DNA of 30,391 nucleotides, taken from positions 1-30,391 of the forward strand of contig CAZYKR010000011.1 in assembly GCA_964648005.1 (NCBI GenBank), given 5' to 3'. A program made the position numbers and the translations under genes. Each line of letters starts with the position of its first letter. Position 1 is the first letter of the stretch. This DNA comes from JAGQTE01 sp964648005 (lineage in GTDB: Bacteria > Actinomycetota > Acidimicrobiia > Acidimicrobiales > Acidimicrobilacustridaceae). This document shows positions 1 through 8,053 of the stretch, piece by piece. Below the pieces are notes generated by a model that did not search any database, was not told the origin of the DNA, and saw only the letters and a program-made list of their open reading frames with translations.

Positions 1-160
1 GGAGGAGCGCCAGCGCTACCGGCACGTCAACAGCGGGTTCGGCATCGCCGTCGCTGCTGCACGCGGTGACGCCGAGCGCCAGGCAGCAGGCGGCAGCGGC
101 GATGCGCGGACCGGCGCGATCCACGCGGCGACCGGTGCGATTCGGGGCGGGAAGCACCAT
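1..160 (-). CDS. Putative lipoprotein, N-terminal fragment (runs off the window start)
   Basis: Reading from an ATG at 160 toward position 1 gives 53 codons with no stop, so only the N-terminus is present. The fragment has an Arg-rich start, a hydrophobic stretch (about residues 19-33) and a lipobox VTAC with Cys34, followed by SSDGDAEP. This is a classic type II lipoprotein signal: the protein should be exported, lipidated at Cys34 and anchored on the outer face of the cytoplasmic membrane. A GAGAGGA ribosome-binding sequence sits about 8 bases before the ATG, which supports this start. The mature domain is outside the window, so no function can be given; solute-binding proteins and small secreted enzymes often start this way. 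It is divergent from the DUF952 gene, with about 150 bp between them in which I see no clear promoter. Confidence 0.75.
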   Translation of the reverse strand, partial: MVLPAPNRTGRRVDRAGPRIAAAACCLALGVTACSSDGDAEPAVDVPVALALL

Positions 161-312
161 GCGGGTTGTCCTCTCGTCAGTTTCGTCGAGCAACGGCACC
201 AAGAGAACGTATGAGAAGGCATGAAACGTCACAAGACTGCAGATTGTTGAATCGGTCACATCCACCACGGTGCGCACCCAGTGACCCACAGTTCGTGCGC
301 CTGCCAGACTCG

Positions 313-708
313 ATGGCCGTGGAACCGCACCCCACCACCCCGTTGAGCGACGCCATCTTCCACATCGCCGACCGTGCCGCTTGGACCGAGGCCCGGTCCG
401 CCGGCACCTATCGATGGTCGACGCGCGACCAGACCCTCGACGAGGTCGGCTTCATCCACTGCTCGTTCGAGCAGCAGGTGGTCCCCACAGCCGCGCGTCA
501 CTACGCCGGCGCCGATCCGACCGAGCTGGTCGTCCTCGTGATCGACCCCGCCGCCGTCGTCGCCGCAGGCGTCGAGGTCCGCTTCGAGGCGGCCCCGCAC
601 GGCGAGGACTACCCGCACATCTACGGCGACCTGCCGCCCGCCGCCGTCGTCGCCACGCGCTCCTTGGTCCGCGCCGCCGACGGCACCTGGACGCTGCTGC
701 CGGCGTGA
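313..708 (+). CDS. DUF952 family protein
   Basis: This 131-residue protein matches the DUF952 pattern. It has an early IFHIADRAAW segment (residues 15-24), then GFIHCSFEQQ (47-56), a VLVIDP strand (74-79) and YPHIYGDLP (100-108) followed by an AVV strand. Those His-containing blocks are the family hallmarks. The family is small, cytosolic and of unknown biochemical role, with a fold proposed to resemble ADP-ribosyl-transfer or glutathione-type proteins. The frame is open further upstream (to about 166), but that part is low-complexity and Arg/Ser-rich. The ATG at 313 gives a normal family length. No good Shine-Dalgarno is visible, so the start is moderately sure. It converges on the kinase-like gene at 716 with only 7 bases between the stops. 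Confidence 0.8.
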   Translation: MAVEPHPTTPLSDAIFHIADRAAWTEARSAGTYRWSTRDQTLDEVGFIHCSFEQQVVPTAARHYAGADPTELVVLVIDPAAVVAAGVEVRFEAAPHGEDYPHIYGDLPPAAVVATRSLVRAADGTWTLLPA

Positions 709-715
709 AGTCCGG

Positions 716-1840
716 TCAGCTGCCGATGATCGTCAGCGTCTCGAGGTCGTCCATGTGCGCGGTGTGGCGCTCGGCCATGGCACAGAACATGGCGTCGCCG
801 CGGTCGTGGCGCCCGACGAGCATCGATGCCACGACGGTCATGTGCAGGCCCGCTCCGGCGTTGGCCCGATACTGCGCCCACAGCGCATCGGCCGAGAGGT
901 CGACGCCCCCGGCCGCCAGCGACTGCCGGTAGACCTCGAGCAGGTCGCGCTCGTGCGTGCGCCGGTCGTCGATGCCGAGCCCGCCCCCGAGGAAGTAGGC
1001 GGCGTCGCTCGCCCCCACCCCGACGGCGGGGGTCTGCCAGTCCACGACGGTCAACGGCGGTGCGCCCGGGCCGGTCCCGAACAACATGTTGTCGAGCCGG
1101 TAGTCGGTGTGCAGCAGCGTCAGTGGTCCCTCGTCGGTGGCGAGCCAGTCGCCGATGCGCCCGCTGAACGCCTCGACGACCGTGAGTGTCAGGTCGGGCA
1201 ACCGGTCGCCGTAGCGTTCGGCGAACCCGCCGGCGAACCCGTCGTACATCGAGGCCAGGATCATGGCCGAGTCGGGGCGTGCCCGGTGCGCCAGCCATTC
1301 ACGCCCGTCGAGGGTCGGGTCGTTCCAGTACGAGGCGTGCAGCTTGCCGAGCTCGGTCATCGCCAGCGCCGCCTCGTCGATGGTGCAGCCGGCGATCTGG
1401 TCGCCCTGGCGTGCCGGGGCGATGTCCTCGAACAGCAGCACGAACTCGCCGGTGTCGGGGTCGAGCTCGGCGACGTGACAGAGCGGGATGCGCATGGCGC
1501 AGCGGTCGGCGAGCTCCCGGTAGAAGCTGACCTCGCGCACGTAGGTGCCCGTCATCAGCCCGGCGAGGCGGCTCTGCTCGTCGGCGGCGGCGAACTTGCC
1601 GACGACCGTCGACGGCACGGCGGTCCCGGTCTCGACCGCACCGCTGCCGGCGTCGTCCACACCCGACCACGTCAGCGTGAAGCGCACGTTCTGGCCGACC
1701 TGGCCGGTGCCGATGCCTTCGGCAGTGTGGCTGGCGACGACCGCGCCAGCCGGCGCCGCGCCGGACGCCACGAGGGCGTCGGTCAGCCAGGCGTCGGTGA
1801 TGTCGTCGGGGCGGGCGATGAGCGGTGCAGGTACGGGCAT
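716..1840 (-). CDS. Phosphotransferase (APH/choline-kinase-like) family protein
   Basis: This 374-residue protein has the aminoglycoside-phosphotransferase / ecdysteroid-kinase-like fold. A nucleotide-binding Lys lies in VVGKF (K82), a conserved Glu follows in VREVSFYREL (E103), and the hinge is FVLLFEDI. The catalytic loop HTDYRLDN covers residues 244-251 (Asp246, Asn251), and the Mg-binding Asp is in VVDWQ (D267). Family members phosphorylate a hydroxyl group on a small molecule; the substrate here is unknown. In actinobacteria this subgroup often sits beside lipid or steroid catabolic genes, not resistance genes. The ATG at 1840 begins two bases after the stop of the upstream LLM oxidoreductase and is preceded by GGAAG, so the two are almost certainly co-transcribed and translationally coupled. 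The frame stays open further upstream only because it runs through that gene. Confidence 0.85.
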   Translation of the reverse strand: MPVPAPLIARPDDITDAWLTDALVASGAAPAGAVVASHTAEGIGTGQVGQNVRFTLTWSGVDDAGSGAVETGTAVPSTVVGKFAAADEQSRLAGLMTGTYVREVSFYRELADRCAMRIPLCHVAELDPDTGEFVLLFEDIAPARQGDQIAGCTIDEAALAMTELGKLHASYWNDPTLDGREWLAHRARPDSAMILASMYDGFAGGFAERYGDRLPDLTLTVVEAFSGRIGDWLATDEGPLTLLHTDYRLDNMLFGTGPGAPPLTVVDWQTPAVGVGASDAAYFLGGGLGIDDRRTHERDLLEVYRQSLAAGGVDLSADALWAQYRANAGAGLHMTVVASMLVGRHDRGDAMFCAMAERHTAHMDDLETLTIIGS

Positions 1841-1842
1841 GG

Positions 1843-2973
1843 TCAGCTTCCGGGAGTGGTGATCCAGCCTGGGTTGGCCGGCAGATCGGCGGCGGCGGTG
1901 GCCGCCGGTCGCACGGCACGGTACGCCTCGACGACTGCCGCCAGCTCGCCGGGTGTGGCGCCGTGCAGGATCACGCTGTCGGCGCCCAGGTCGAACTGCC
2001 CGGCCACCCGGGCGGCGCAGTCGGCGGCCGACCCGGTTGCGGATGCCGCCAGCCACTCGTCAGGGATGACCGTGTCGATGTGCGCCAGCTGCTCGGTGGT
2101 GGCGACGGCGTCGATGGCACCCGTCATCGAGGCGACGACCTCGTCGGCCCGCAACCGATCCAGATCGGCCGGGTCCCAGCCGTTGACCGACACCATGAGG
2201 TCGCCGTAGGCCTGGCAGTAGGTGGCGAGCCGACCGGCGAGCTTGCGCAGGCGCAGGTCGTCCTCGATGTCGTCGGTGACGGTGGCGAGCACCGACCAGA
2301 TGCGCACCGACGCCGGGTCACGCCCCGCTTCCTCGGCGCCGCGGCGGATCGTCGCCACGCAGCGCGCCAGGGCCTCGTCGCTGAAGAAGGTGTGCAGGAT
2401 GACGCCATCGGCGACGCTGCCGGCCAGCTCGAGCGTCTTCGGCCCCATGGCGGTGAGCAGCACCGGGATGTGCTCGTCGAACGTCGGGTCCTGCATCAGC
2501 AGCGGGTAGCTGCCGGCGGGGCCCTGATGGCCGGCGACCATCTCGCCGTGCCACAGCCGACGGTAGATGCCGATGGCATCGACGAGCTGCGCCGACGTGA
2601 CGTGGCGCAGCCCCATGATGTCGTTGAGGAACCCGAAGCCCCGACCGAGGCCGAGGCCGAAGCGACCGCCGGTGAGTCGGTGCATCGTCGTCGCCATCGT
2701 GGCGGTCACCATCACGTGGCGGGTGTTGTGGTTGGTGGCGCCGGTGGCGATGCCGAGCGTCTCGGTTGCGGCGCCGATGGCGCCCGACAGCACGCCGGCA
2801 TCCTTCACGTTGAACCGTTCGGAGATGAACGCCGAGCCCAGCCCGATCGCCTCGGCGTCGCGGGCCTGGTCGATGCAGTCGCGCGGCGAGTCGCTGTGCC
2901 CGGCCAGGGCGTAGAAGCCGAGCTCGGTGAGGGCCGGCGAGACTCCGGCGGGAGGGGCGGCGTCGGTGGTCAT
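1843..2973 (-). CDS. LLM class F420-dependent oxidoreductase
   Basis: This 376-residue TIM-barrel protein belongs to the luciferase-like monooxygenase superfamily, the branch that uses coenzyme F420 in actinobacteria. Landmarks are ELGFYALAGHSDSP near the N-terminus, AEAIGLGSAFISERFNVKDA, the ATNHNTRH segment, and TGGRFGLGLGRG, which forms part of the cofactor pocket. The sequence resembles the MSMEG_2249-type subgroup as I remember it. These enzymes transfer hydride between F420 and a small organic substrate, which is unknown here. ATG 2973 (MTTDAAPP) is preferred over a TTG 24 bases upstream. The start has no obvious Shine-Dalgarno. The gene leads a two-gene operon with the kinase-like gene, and it is divergent from the VOC gene at 3100. 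Confidence 0.88.
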   Translation of the reverse strand: MTTDAAPPAGVSPALTELGFYALAGHSDSPRDCIDQARDAEAIGLGSAFISERFNVKDAGVLSGAIGAATETLGIATGATNHNTRHVMVTATMATTMHRLTGGRFGLGLGRGFGFLNDIMGLRHVTSAQLVDAIGIYRRLWHGEMVAGHQGPAGSYPLLMQDPTFDEHIPVLLTAMGPKTLELAGSVADGVILHTFFSDEALARCVATIRRGAEEAGRDPASVRIWSVLATVTDDIEDDLRLRKLAGRLATYCQAYGDLMVSVNGWDPADLDRLRADEVVASMTGAIDAVATTEQLAHIDTVIPDEWLAASATGSAADCAARVAGQFDLGADSVILHGATPGELAAVVEAYRAVRPAATAAADLPANPGWITTPGS

Positions 2974-3099
2974 GGCAGCGGAGCGTACGGGGCGCAACGC
3001 CGAACGTGGCGACCCGGTTCGTGCCTAGGCTGCGCGACGCGCTCAGCCGAGCGCCGACCGGCGGGCCCACTGCGTCCGCCGCACCAGGAGGATCACGCC

Positions 3100-3597
3100 A
3101 TGCCCGAGCCCGGCGCCACCGCTCGCCCCGCCCTGCACCACGTCGCCTTCGCCACCCGCGACCTCGACGGGACCCACCGCTTCTACCACGAGGGCCTCGG
3201 CCTCCCGCTCGTGCACACCGAGCTCACGCGCTGGGACCAGGGCTACTTCCGCCACCTCTTCTACGACCTCGGCGACGGCTCGGCCATCGCCTTCTTCGAC
3301 CTGCACGACGCCGGCGAGCCGACACCGATCCGCACGGCCATCTCGACCGACCTCGGCTTGCCGGCGTGGGTCAACCACATCGCGCTGCGCGTGGACGAGA
3401 CGACCAAGCCGCAGATCGTCGAGCAGCTGGCCGCCATCGGCTATGTGCCCGAGATCGAGATCGACCACGGCTGGTGCGTGTCGGCGTACCTGACCGACCC
3501 CAACGGCATCCTCGTGGAGCTGTGCCTCGACCGCCCGGGCATCCCGGTGGACGAGGCCGAGGCCGAGCGCCTCATGCACGCCACGCCCGACGCGTGA
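3100..3597 (+). CDS. VOC family (glyoxalase/bleomycin-resistance fold) protein
   Basis: This 165-residue protein has two beta-alpha-beta-beta-beta modules. The first begins LHHVAFATRDLDGTHRFY (residues 12-29) and the second VNHIALRVDE (91-100), ending in DPNGILVELCLD. Likely metal ligands are a His of the HH pair at 13/14, His93 and Glu140, the usual His/His/Glu arrangement for glyoxalase- or extradiol-dioxygenase-like enzymes. The exact reaction is not predictable. A strong AGGAGGAT ribosome-binding site sits 7 bases before the ATG, so the start is firm. The next gene begins at or just after this stop, and a GTG overlaps the TGA at 3594-3597. The VOC protein and the hydroxyacid dehydrogenase are therefore probably made together and may act in one pathway on 2-oxo or 2-hydroxy acids (inference). 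Confidence 0.88.
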   Translation: MPEPGATARPALHHVAFATRDLDGTHRFYHEGLGLPLVHTELTRWDQGYFRHLFYDLGDGSAIAFFDLHDAGEPTPIRTAISTDLGLPAWVNHIALRVDETTKPQIVEQLAAIGYVPEIEIDHGWCVSAYLTDPNGILVELCLDRPGIPVDEAEAERLMHATPDA

Positions 3598-3608
3598 CCG
3601 CGGTGCGC

Positions 3609-4571
3609 ATGAAGGCGCTGCTGCACTACCGCGCCACGCCCGGGTTCGTCGCCACCGTCGCGGCCCACGCTCCCGAGTGGCTCGACGTGGCGATCGTGCC
3701 CGAGGACGACGCCGACGCCTTGGCGCACCACCTGCCCGACACCGAGGTCCTGCTGCACGTGCTCGAACCCGTCACGGCGCAGCTCATCGCCGCCGCACCG
3801 CGCCTGGCGCTGATCCAGAAGATCGGCGTCGGTGTGAACACGATCGACCTCGACGCCGCACGCGCCCATGGTGTCGGCGTGGCCAACATGCCGGGCACGA
3901 ACGCCCCGGCGGTCGCCGAGCTGGCGTTGGCACTGATGTTGGCGACCCTGCGGCGCGTCGTCACCCTCGACGCCACGACGCGCGCCGGCCGGTGGTGGGA
4001 CGTCGACGCCTCGGTCATCGACTCGATGGGCGAGCTCGGCGGTCGCACCGTGGGACTCGTCGGCTTCGGAGCCACGGCGCGCCGGCTGGCGCCCGCGCTC
4101 GTCGCCCTCGGCGCCGAGGTCCAGTACACGGCGACGGCACCCCACGCCGACGCCGAGGGGCTGGCCGAGTGGCGCACGCTGCCGGAGCTGCTGGCCGAGT
4201 GCGACGTCGTGTCGCTGCATGTACCGCTGACCCCGGACACCGAGCGGATGATCGACGCCGACGCCCTGGCATCGATGCGGCCGGGCGCCGTGCTGGTCAA
4301 CACGGCGCGCGGCGGTCTGGTCGACGAGGCGGCGTTGGTCGACGCCCTGCGCTCCGGTCGGTTGCGCGGCGCCGGTCTCGACGTGTTCGCCGTCGAACCG
4401 ATCGACGCCGCCAACCCGCTGCTGGCGCTCGACAACGTCGTGGTCGGGCCGCACGTGGCGTGGCTCACCCCCGAAACGCTCGAGCGGTCGCTCGGCGTGG
4501 CGTTCGAGAACTGCCGCCGCGTACGCGACGGCGAGCCGTTGCTCCATGAGGTCGTCGCCCGCCGCCGATGA
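3609..4571 (+). CDS. NAD(P)-dependent D-2-hydroxyacid dehydrogenase
   Basis: This 320-residue two-domain protein is a D-isomer-specific 2-hydroxyacid dehydrogenase (phosphoglycerate/glyoxylate reductase type). The substrate-side segment KIGVGVNTIDLDAARAHGV (residues 71-89) leads into NMPGTNAPAVAELA. The Rossmann turn is VGFGATAR (151-158), in which the third glycine of the usual GxGxxG is replaced by Ala. The catalytic residues are all present: Arg234 in NTARGG, Glu263 in AVEP and His282 in GPHVAW. It reduces a 2-oxoacid to the D-2-hydroxyacid, or the reverse, in the cytosol; the substrate is unknown. ATG 3609 gives the family-typical MKALLHYR start. A GTG at 3594, overlapping the preceding stop, is an alternative that adds five residues and would couple the two genes. 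Confidence 0.88.
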   Translation: MKALLHYRATPGFVATVAAHAPEWLDVAIVPEDDADALAHHLPDTEVLLHVLEPVTAQLIAAAPRLALIQKIGVGVNTIDLDAARAHGVGVANMPGTNAPAVAELALALMLATLRRVVTLDATTRAGRWWDVDASVIDSMGELGGRTVGLVGFGATARRLAPALVALGAEVQYTATAPHADAEGLAEWRTLPELLAECDVVSLHVPLTPDTERMIDADALASMRPGAVLVNTARGGLVDEAALVDALRSGRLRGAGLDVFAVEPIDAANPLLALDNVVVGPHVAWLTPETLERSLGVAFENCRRVRDGEPLLHEVVARRR

Positions 4572-4646
4572 CGACGCCAGCGCGGCGACGACATGGCGGC
4601 GGTGACATCGCCGGCGCAGCCGCACCCGTGCCGGACCGCGGTGCCG

Positions 4647-5543
4647 TCAGGTCTGCGGTTCGAGCGACGTGAGGGTCAGCTCGCCCTCTTCGGTGTAGGT
4701 GATCGGTCCGACCGGCGTGGCGGTGTCGACGCGCAGCGACCGGCGTTGGCGCAGGGGCAGGCCGGTGTCCGGGTGCAGCCACCATTCGACGACCTCCGTG
4801 CCGGTCTGGGCACCCGACAGCGTGTGGTCGCGCCGCACGTGCACGGCGGGGACGGTCGTGCCACCCACGACGACGTCCTCGACGCCGACCATCGTGGCCG
4901 TGCCGGCCGAGGTGCTCTCGCCCTCCATGGCGCTGCTGGTGCCGACGCACCGGCCGGTGCGGGTCTGCCCCGGGGCCATGTCCGGCCACAGCATCGCTTC
5001 GGGTTCCGGGCACGTGAAGGTCGACGTGTTGTCGATCTGGAAGGTGACGAAGTCGCGCCGGGCGAAGCTCGTGCCGCCCGTGTCGACCAGGCCCTCGGCG
5101 GTGGGGCAGAGCCGCCAGTCCTGCCAGTGATGGGTGTTGAGGTCGATGCGCCACGTCCAGCACCCGTCGGCGCCGATGACGATGGTCGCCGGCATGTCCG
5201 GACCCTGCTGCTCGGTGAGGGGTGGGAAGCTCGTGACCTCCTCGCCGGAGCCGGTGTAGGCGTACACCCCCGGGGCTGGCGCCGGGTAGGCGGCGCCGCC
5301 GTCGGCGGTGTCGGCGGTCGACGTGCCGTCGCCGGTCGTGGTGCCGGCCGAACCGGTGGTCGATGACCCCTCGGTCCGGAACCGGTCGAGCGCCGACTGG
5401 TCCGACACCGTCGTGGCGCGCTCGCCGGCGAACAGCACGAAGGCTGCGCCACCGATGACGACCCCGACGACGACGACGGCGAGGATGGCGGCGCGCCGCC
5501 GGTCACGCCGCGTCAGGCGGGGACGTCCTTGGTCACCGGTCAC
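4647..5543 (-). CDS. Membrane-anchored extracytoplasmic protein of unknown function
   Basis: This is a 298-residue protein with a basic cytosolic N-terminus (RLTRRDRRR), one membrane helix (about residues 19-39) and a long outside part. The region right after the helix is Thr/Gly/Ser-rich (about 58-83), as in cell-wall-spanning linkers. The folded domain that follows contains several Trp and Cys residues (for example GCWTWRIDL) and ends in beta-rich segments with VVEWWLHPDTGLPLRQ. That last pattern resembles domains in which a secreted protein reports or carries lipid or metal, but I do not recognise a family. It is the last gene of the minus-strand block, 52 bases after the cupredoxin lipoprotein, so it may share its transcript and act at the same surface. 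It converges on the dehydrogenase gene at 4571. Confidence 0.72.
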   Translation of the reverse strand: MTGDQGRPRLTRRDRRRAAILAVVVVGVVIGGAAFVLFAGERATTVSDQSALDRFRTEGSSTTGSAGTTTGDGTSTADTADGGAAYPAPAPGVYAYTGSGEEVTSFPPLTEQQGPDMPATIVIGADGCWTWRIDLNTHHWQDWRLCPTAEGLVDTGGTSFARRDFVTFQIDNTSTFTCPEPEAMLWPDMAPGQTRTGRCVGTSSAMEGESTSAGTATMVGVEDVVVGGTTVPAVHVRRDHTLSGAQTGTEVVEWWLHPDTGLPLRQRRSLRVDTATPVGPITYTEEGELTLTSLEPQT

Positions 5544-5595
5544 GCTCGCAACCTAGGTCGGTCCTGCGTCGACGACCAGGGACCTCGGTCCCGCG

Positions 5596-6198
5596 CTACT
5601 GCACGATGAGCGTGCCCTCCATGCCTGTTGCGCGATGGCCGTCGACGGAGCAGTAGAAGGTGTAGGTCCCGGCTGCACCGGCGGTGAACCCGCCGACGCT
5701 CGACGCTCCGCTGGCGGCGGAGATGTGGGCGTCGAGCTGGTCGATGACGAAGTCGTGCACGATGTCGTCGGACGTCAGCTCGACGGCGATCGGTTCGCCG
5801 GCGCTGACGACGATCTCATCGGGGTCGAAGGCGAACGACGTGGCGGCGACGCGGACCGTGCGGGCACCGTCGGGTACGGCGCTGTTGGTGCCGTGGGCAC
5901 CTTCAGTCGGGCCGCCGCCGTGCTGGTGCCCGTCGTCGTGCCCGTGGTGGCCGTCGGTCGCCATCGGTGTCGAACCCATCGGTGTCGGACCCATCGGTGT
6001 CGGACCCATCGGGGTGTCGTGCATGGAGCCGCCCCCGCTGTGGGGCATGGTGTCGTCGGTCGCCATCGAGCTCATGGCGCCGTGACCGCCGGCGTCCATG
6101 CCGTGGTCGGCGTCGCTACCGCATCCGGCGACGACGAGGAGGGCTGTGGCCGTGCAGCCGAGCAGGGCGCGCGAGCGCGCCCGAGTGGTGATGCGCAT
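5596..6198 (-). CDS. Met/His-rich cupredoxin-domain lipoprotein
   Basis: This 200-residue exported protein starts with a lipoprotein signal (VVAGC, Cys26). Residues about 30-105 are rich in Met, His, Asp and Gly and include four TPM(G) repeats (62-79) and a HHGHDDGHQH cluster. A cupredoxin domain follows (about 112-200), with likely copper ligands His148 (IVHDF), Cys183 (FYCSVDGH), His188 and Met193, a complete type-1 copper set. It probably binds copper on the outer face of the membrane, as an electron carrier or copper-handling protein; the Met/His arm fits copper capture (inference). AAAGGAG lies 7 bases before the ATG. It follows the His-rich membrane protein by 49 bases. The TPM repeats come from 15-bp DNA repeats at 5961-6010. 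Confidence 0.88.
   Translation of the reverse strand: MRITTRARSRALLGCTATALLVVAGCGSDADHGMDAGGHGAMSSMATDDTMPHSGGGSMHDTPMGPTPMGPTPMGSTPMATDGHHGHDDGHQHGGGPTEGAHGTNSAVPDGARTVRVAATSFAFDPDEIVVSAGEPIAVELTSDDIVHDFVIDQLDAHISAASGASSVGGFTAGAAGTYTFYCSVDGHRATGMEGTLIVQ
5961..6010 (-). repeat. 15-bp tandem repeats encoding the TPMG motif
   Basis: Units starting at 5961, 5976 and 5991 are nearly identical (CCATCGGTGTCG plus RAC on the plus strand), and a partial fourth starts at 6006. They are in frame and encode repeated Pro-Met-Gly in the cupredoxin lipoprotein. A change in copy number would only lengthen or shorten the Met-rich arm, never shift the frame. Confidence 0.9.
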
Positions 6199-6247
6199 GG
6201 TTGCGCTCCTTTCAGATCGAGTCGGTGAATCGGCGCGCGGGCGCGCG

Positions 6248-6778
6248 TCAACACCGCTCGACGCAGAGCACGAGTCGTAGGCGTTGTGCTGTCGTGACCC
6301 TCGGCACCCCGACCGACGTCCAAGGCCGGCGCGGTGCGGTCGACGGCTGTGCCGGCGAGCTCCGGATCGCTGCCAGGATGACGAGAGCGGCGATGAGCAC
6401 GGCGAGGCACGCCGCCATCAGGTGGAGATGCAGCGTCGGCTCCGAGGCCGGATCCGTCGCCTGCGCCGCGCCCGGCGCGGTCGCGTTCGCACCGGCCGCC
6501 GTGTCAGCGGCAGGTGCGGCAGGTGCGGTCGCGGCGTGCCCGTCGCTGTGCTCGTGGCGGTGGCTGTGCCCGTTGCCATGGGTCGCTCCGCCGTGCACGT
6601 CGTGCGCCGTCGTTCCGGCGGCGGGCGCAGCCGAGGCCGGGCCAGCGGCGTCGGGCGTCGGGTGCGGGTGCTCGTGGAGGTGGCCGAGGCCGTGCGCGGT
6701 GACGCCGTGCATCACCAGCAGACCAGCGACAGCCACGAGGCCGATGATCGTCCGCCGCGCCCACGTCGCCGCTTCCAT
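6248..6778 (-). CDS. His-rich two-helix membrane protein (DUF6153-like)
   Basis: This 176-residue protein has an N-terminal membrane helix (about residues 9-25) ending in VMHGVTAHG. A long extracytoplasmic loop follows with dense histidines (HLHEHPHP at 33-40; a run at 61-81 including HSHRHEHSDGH) in an Ala/Pro-rich background. A second helix (about 119-138) comes next, and then a basic cytosolic tail ending in LCVERC. The topology and the MHG-type first helix match DUF6153 proteins known from streptomycetes, whose function is unsettled. The His-rich loop suggests metal binding, probably copper given the cupredoxin gene next door (inference). ATG 6778 is chosen because it starts the first helix cleanly; the frame is open further upstream, but only through the Rrf2 gene. 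It lies 10 bases after the Rrf2 stop. Confidence 0.72.
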   Translation of the reverse strand: MEAATWARRTIIGLVAVAGLLVMHGVTAHGLGHLHEHPHPTPDAAGPASAAPAAGTTAHDVHGGATHGNGHSHRHEHSDGHAATAPAAPAADTAAGANATAPGAAQATDPASEPTLHLHLMAACLAVLIAALVILAAIRSSPAQPSTAPRRPWTSVGVPRVTTAQRLRLVLCVERC

Positions 6779-6788
6779 CGAAGCGACG

Positions 6789-7190
6789 CTAGCTGGATGC
6801 CTCCCGAGCGACGACGTCGGCGATAGTCGTCGAGCGGAGCGCGTCGAGCTGGGCGTCGACGGCTGCTCGCCACAGGTCGTCGAACGGCGACGACGACTCG
6901 ACGGGCGAGCGCGCCGGTCCACCGTCGCCACCGGGCAGGTCGACGGCCGCGACGACGTCGGCAACCGTCACGTCGGCTGCGTCCCGCGTCAGCCAGTAGC
7001 CGCCGGTGGTCCCCCGTCGCGAGTCGACGAGCCCTGCCGTCCGCAGCGGACGCATCACGTTGTCCACGTACGCCGGTGGAATGCCGGCGCGCGCCGCCAG
7101 GTCCCGACCGCGGCACGGTCCGGGCTGCGACGCCAGGGCTACGACGGCCCGCAACGCGTAGTCAGCCGTGGCAGAGATCCGAAGCGTCAC
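6789..7190 (-). CDS. Rrf2 family transcriptional regulator
   Basis: This 133-residue protein begins LRISATADYALRAVVALA, the family signature, and continues with a winged helix-turn-helix (RDLAARAGIPPAYVDNVMRPLRTAGLVDSRRG, about residues 29-60) and the wing GGYWL. Its only Cys is Cys26. The three central cysteines that hold the Fe-S cluster in IscR, NsrR and RsrR are absent, so it should not be a cluster sensor of that kind. A CymR-like role in sulfur control, through a partner or a small molecule, would fit its position. The GTG start overlaps the TGA of the permease gene (GTGA, 7190-7187), so it is the fourth cistron of the sulfonate-type ABC operon and probably regulates it (inference). Confidence 0.87.
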   Translation of the reverse strand: MTLRISATADYALRAVVALASQPGPCRGRDLAARAGIPPAYVDNVMRPLRTAGLVDSRRGTTGGYWLTRDAADVTVADVVAAVDLPGGDGGPARSPVESSSPFDDLWRAAVDAQLDALRSTTIADVVAREASS

Positions 7191-8053
7191 GTTGCCGGGT
7201 CCATCAACCCCCAGCGCTTGCGGATTGCTCGGTCGAGGGTGCCGAACACCAGGCTGTCGACCACGATGCCGATGACGAGGATCACGATCATCATCGCCAC
7301 CAGGGCGTCGGCCTTGGAGAGCTGGCGGTTGACGTCGAGGAGGAACCCGAGCGACGGCTGGTTGGCGATGACCACGAGGAGCTCGCCCGCCATCAAGCTG
7401 CGCCACGCGAACGCCCAGCCCTGCTTGAGGCCGCCGACGAAGGTCGGCAGCGAGGCCGGCAGCACGATGAAGCGGTAGGCGTTGAACCCCTTGGCCCCGA
7501 GCACCCGGCCGGCGCGTAGCAAGATCGGTTGCACGTGGTCGGCGCCGGTGATCAGGCCGTTGGCGATGGCCGGAGCAGCGCCGAGGACGACCACGAACAA
7601 GATGGCGGTCTCGGTGAGCTTGAACAGCAGGATCGCCAGCGGGAACCACACGATGGAGGGCATGGTTTGGATGCCGGTGATCAGCGAGCCGACGGCGGAG
7701 CGCAGCACCCGCACGCGCGACACGAGGCTGCCGATGACCACACCGATGACGAGGGCGATGGCGAAGCCGAGGAAGGCGCGACGCAGCGTGGTGATGGTCG
7801 CTTCCTGGACCGTGCCCGCGGCGATGAGGGCGCGCAGCTCCTCGAACACGGCAGCGGGTCCGGGCAGTACGTAGGGCGGCTTCCACCCGCTCCACACGAC
7901 CGCCTGCCAGATGCCGAGACCGATGGCGATGGCGGCCAGCTTCGGCCACGTCGCCGACCAGGCGCGTCGACCGAGGCTGGGGCGCGTCGGCGCGGTCGAC
8001 TCGAGCGCGTCGAGCCCGGCGATCTCGTCGTCGAGCGTGTCAGTCGTTGGCAT
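7187..8053 (-). CDS. ABC transporter permease, sulfonate/taurine/nitrate type
   Basis: This 288-residue integral membrane protein has about six helices: 39-55, 94-112, 129-145, 148-165, about 215-235 and near the C-terminus. The cytosolic coupling loop has the permease signature around ILLRAGRVLGAKGFNAYRF (about residues 178-196), which docks on the ATPase. The TMPSIVWFPLAILLF segment is typical of SsuC/TauC/NrtB permeases. It should form the membrane channel for the solute delivered by the lipoprotein encoded at 8849-9967. ATG 8053 has a strong AGGAGG upstream and lies 14 bases inside the end of the ATPase gene, so translation is coupled. An in-frame extension upstream would lie inside the ATPase gene and is not needed. 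Confidence 0.9.
   Translation of the reverse strand: MPTTDTLDDEIAGLDALESTAPTRPSLGRRAWSATWPKLAAIAIGLGIWQAVVWSGWKPPYVLPGPAAVFEELRALIAAGTVQEATITTLRRAFLGFAIALVIGVVIGSLVSRVRVLRSAVGSLITGIQTMPSIVWFPLAILLFKLTETAILFVVVLGAAPAIANGLITGADHVQPILLRAGRVLGAKGFNAYRFIVLPASLPTFVGGLKQGWAFAWRSLMAGELLVVIANQPSLGFLLDVNRQLSKADALVAMMIVILVIGIVVDSLVFGTLDRAIRKRWGLMDPAT

Noticed and set aside
755..3099. Long open frames on the plus strand over the kinase and LLM genes
   Set aside because: They are antisense to genes with clear catalytic motifs, and their translations are Arg/Ala/Gly-rich without any family match.
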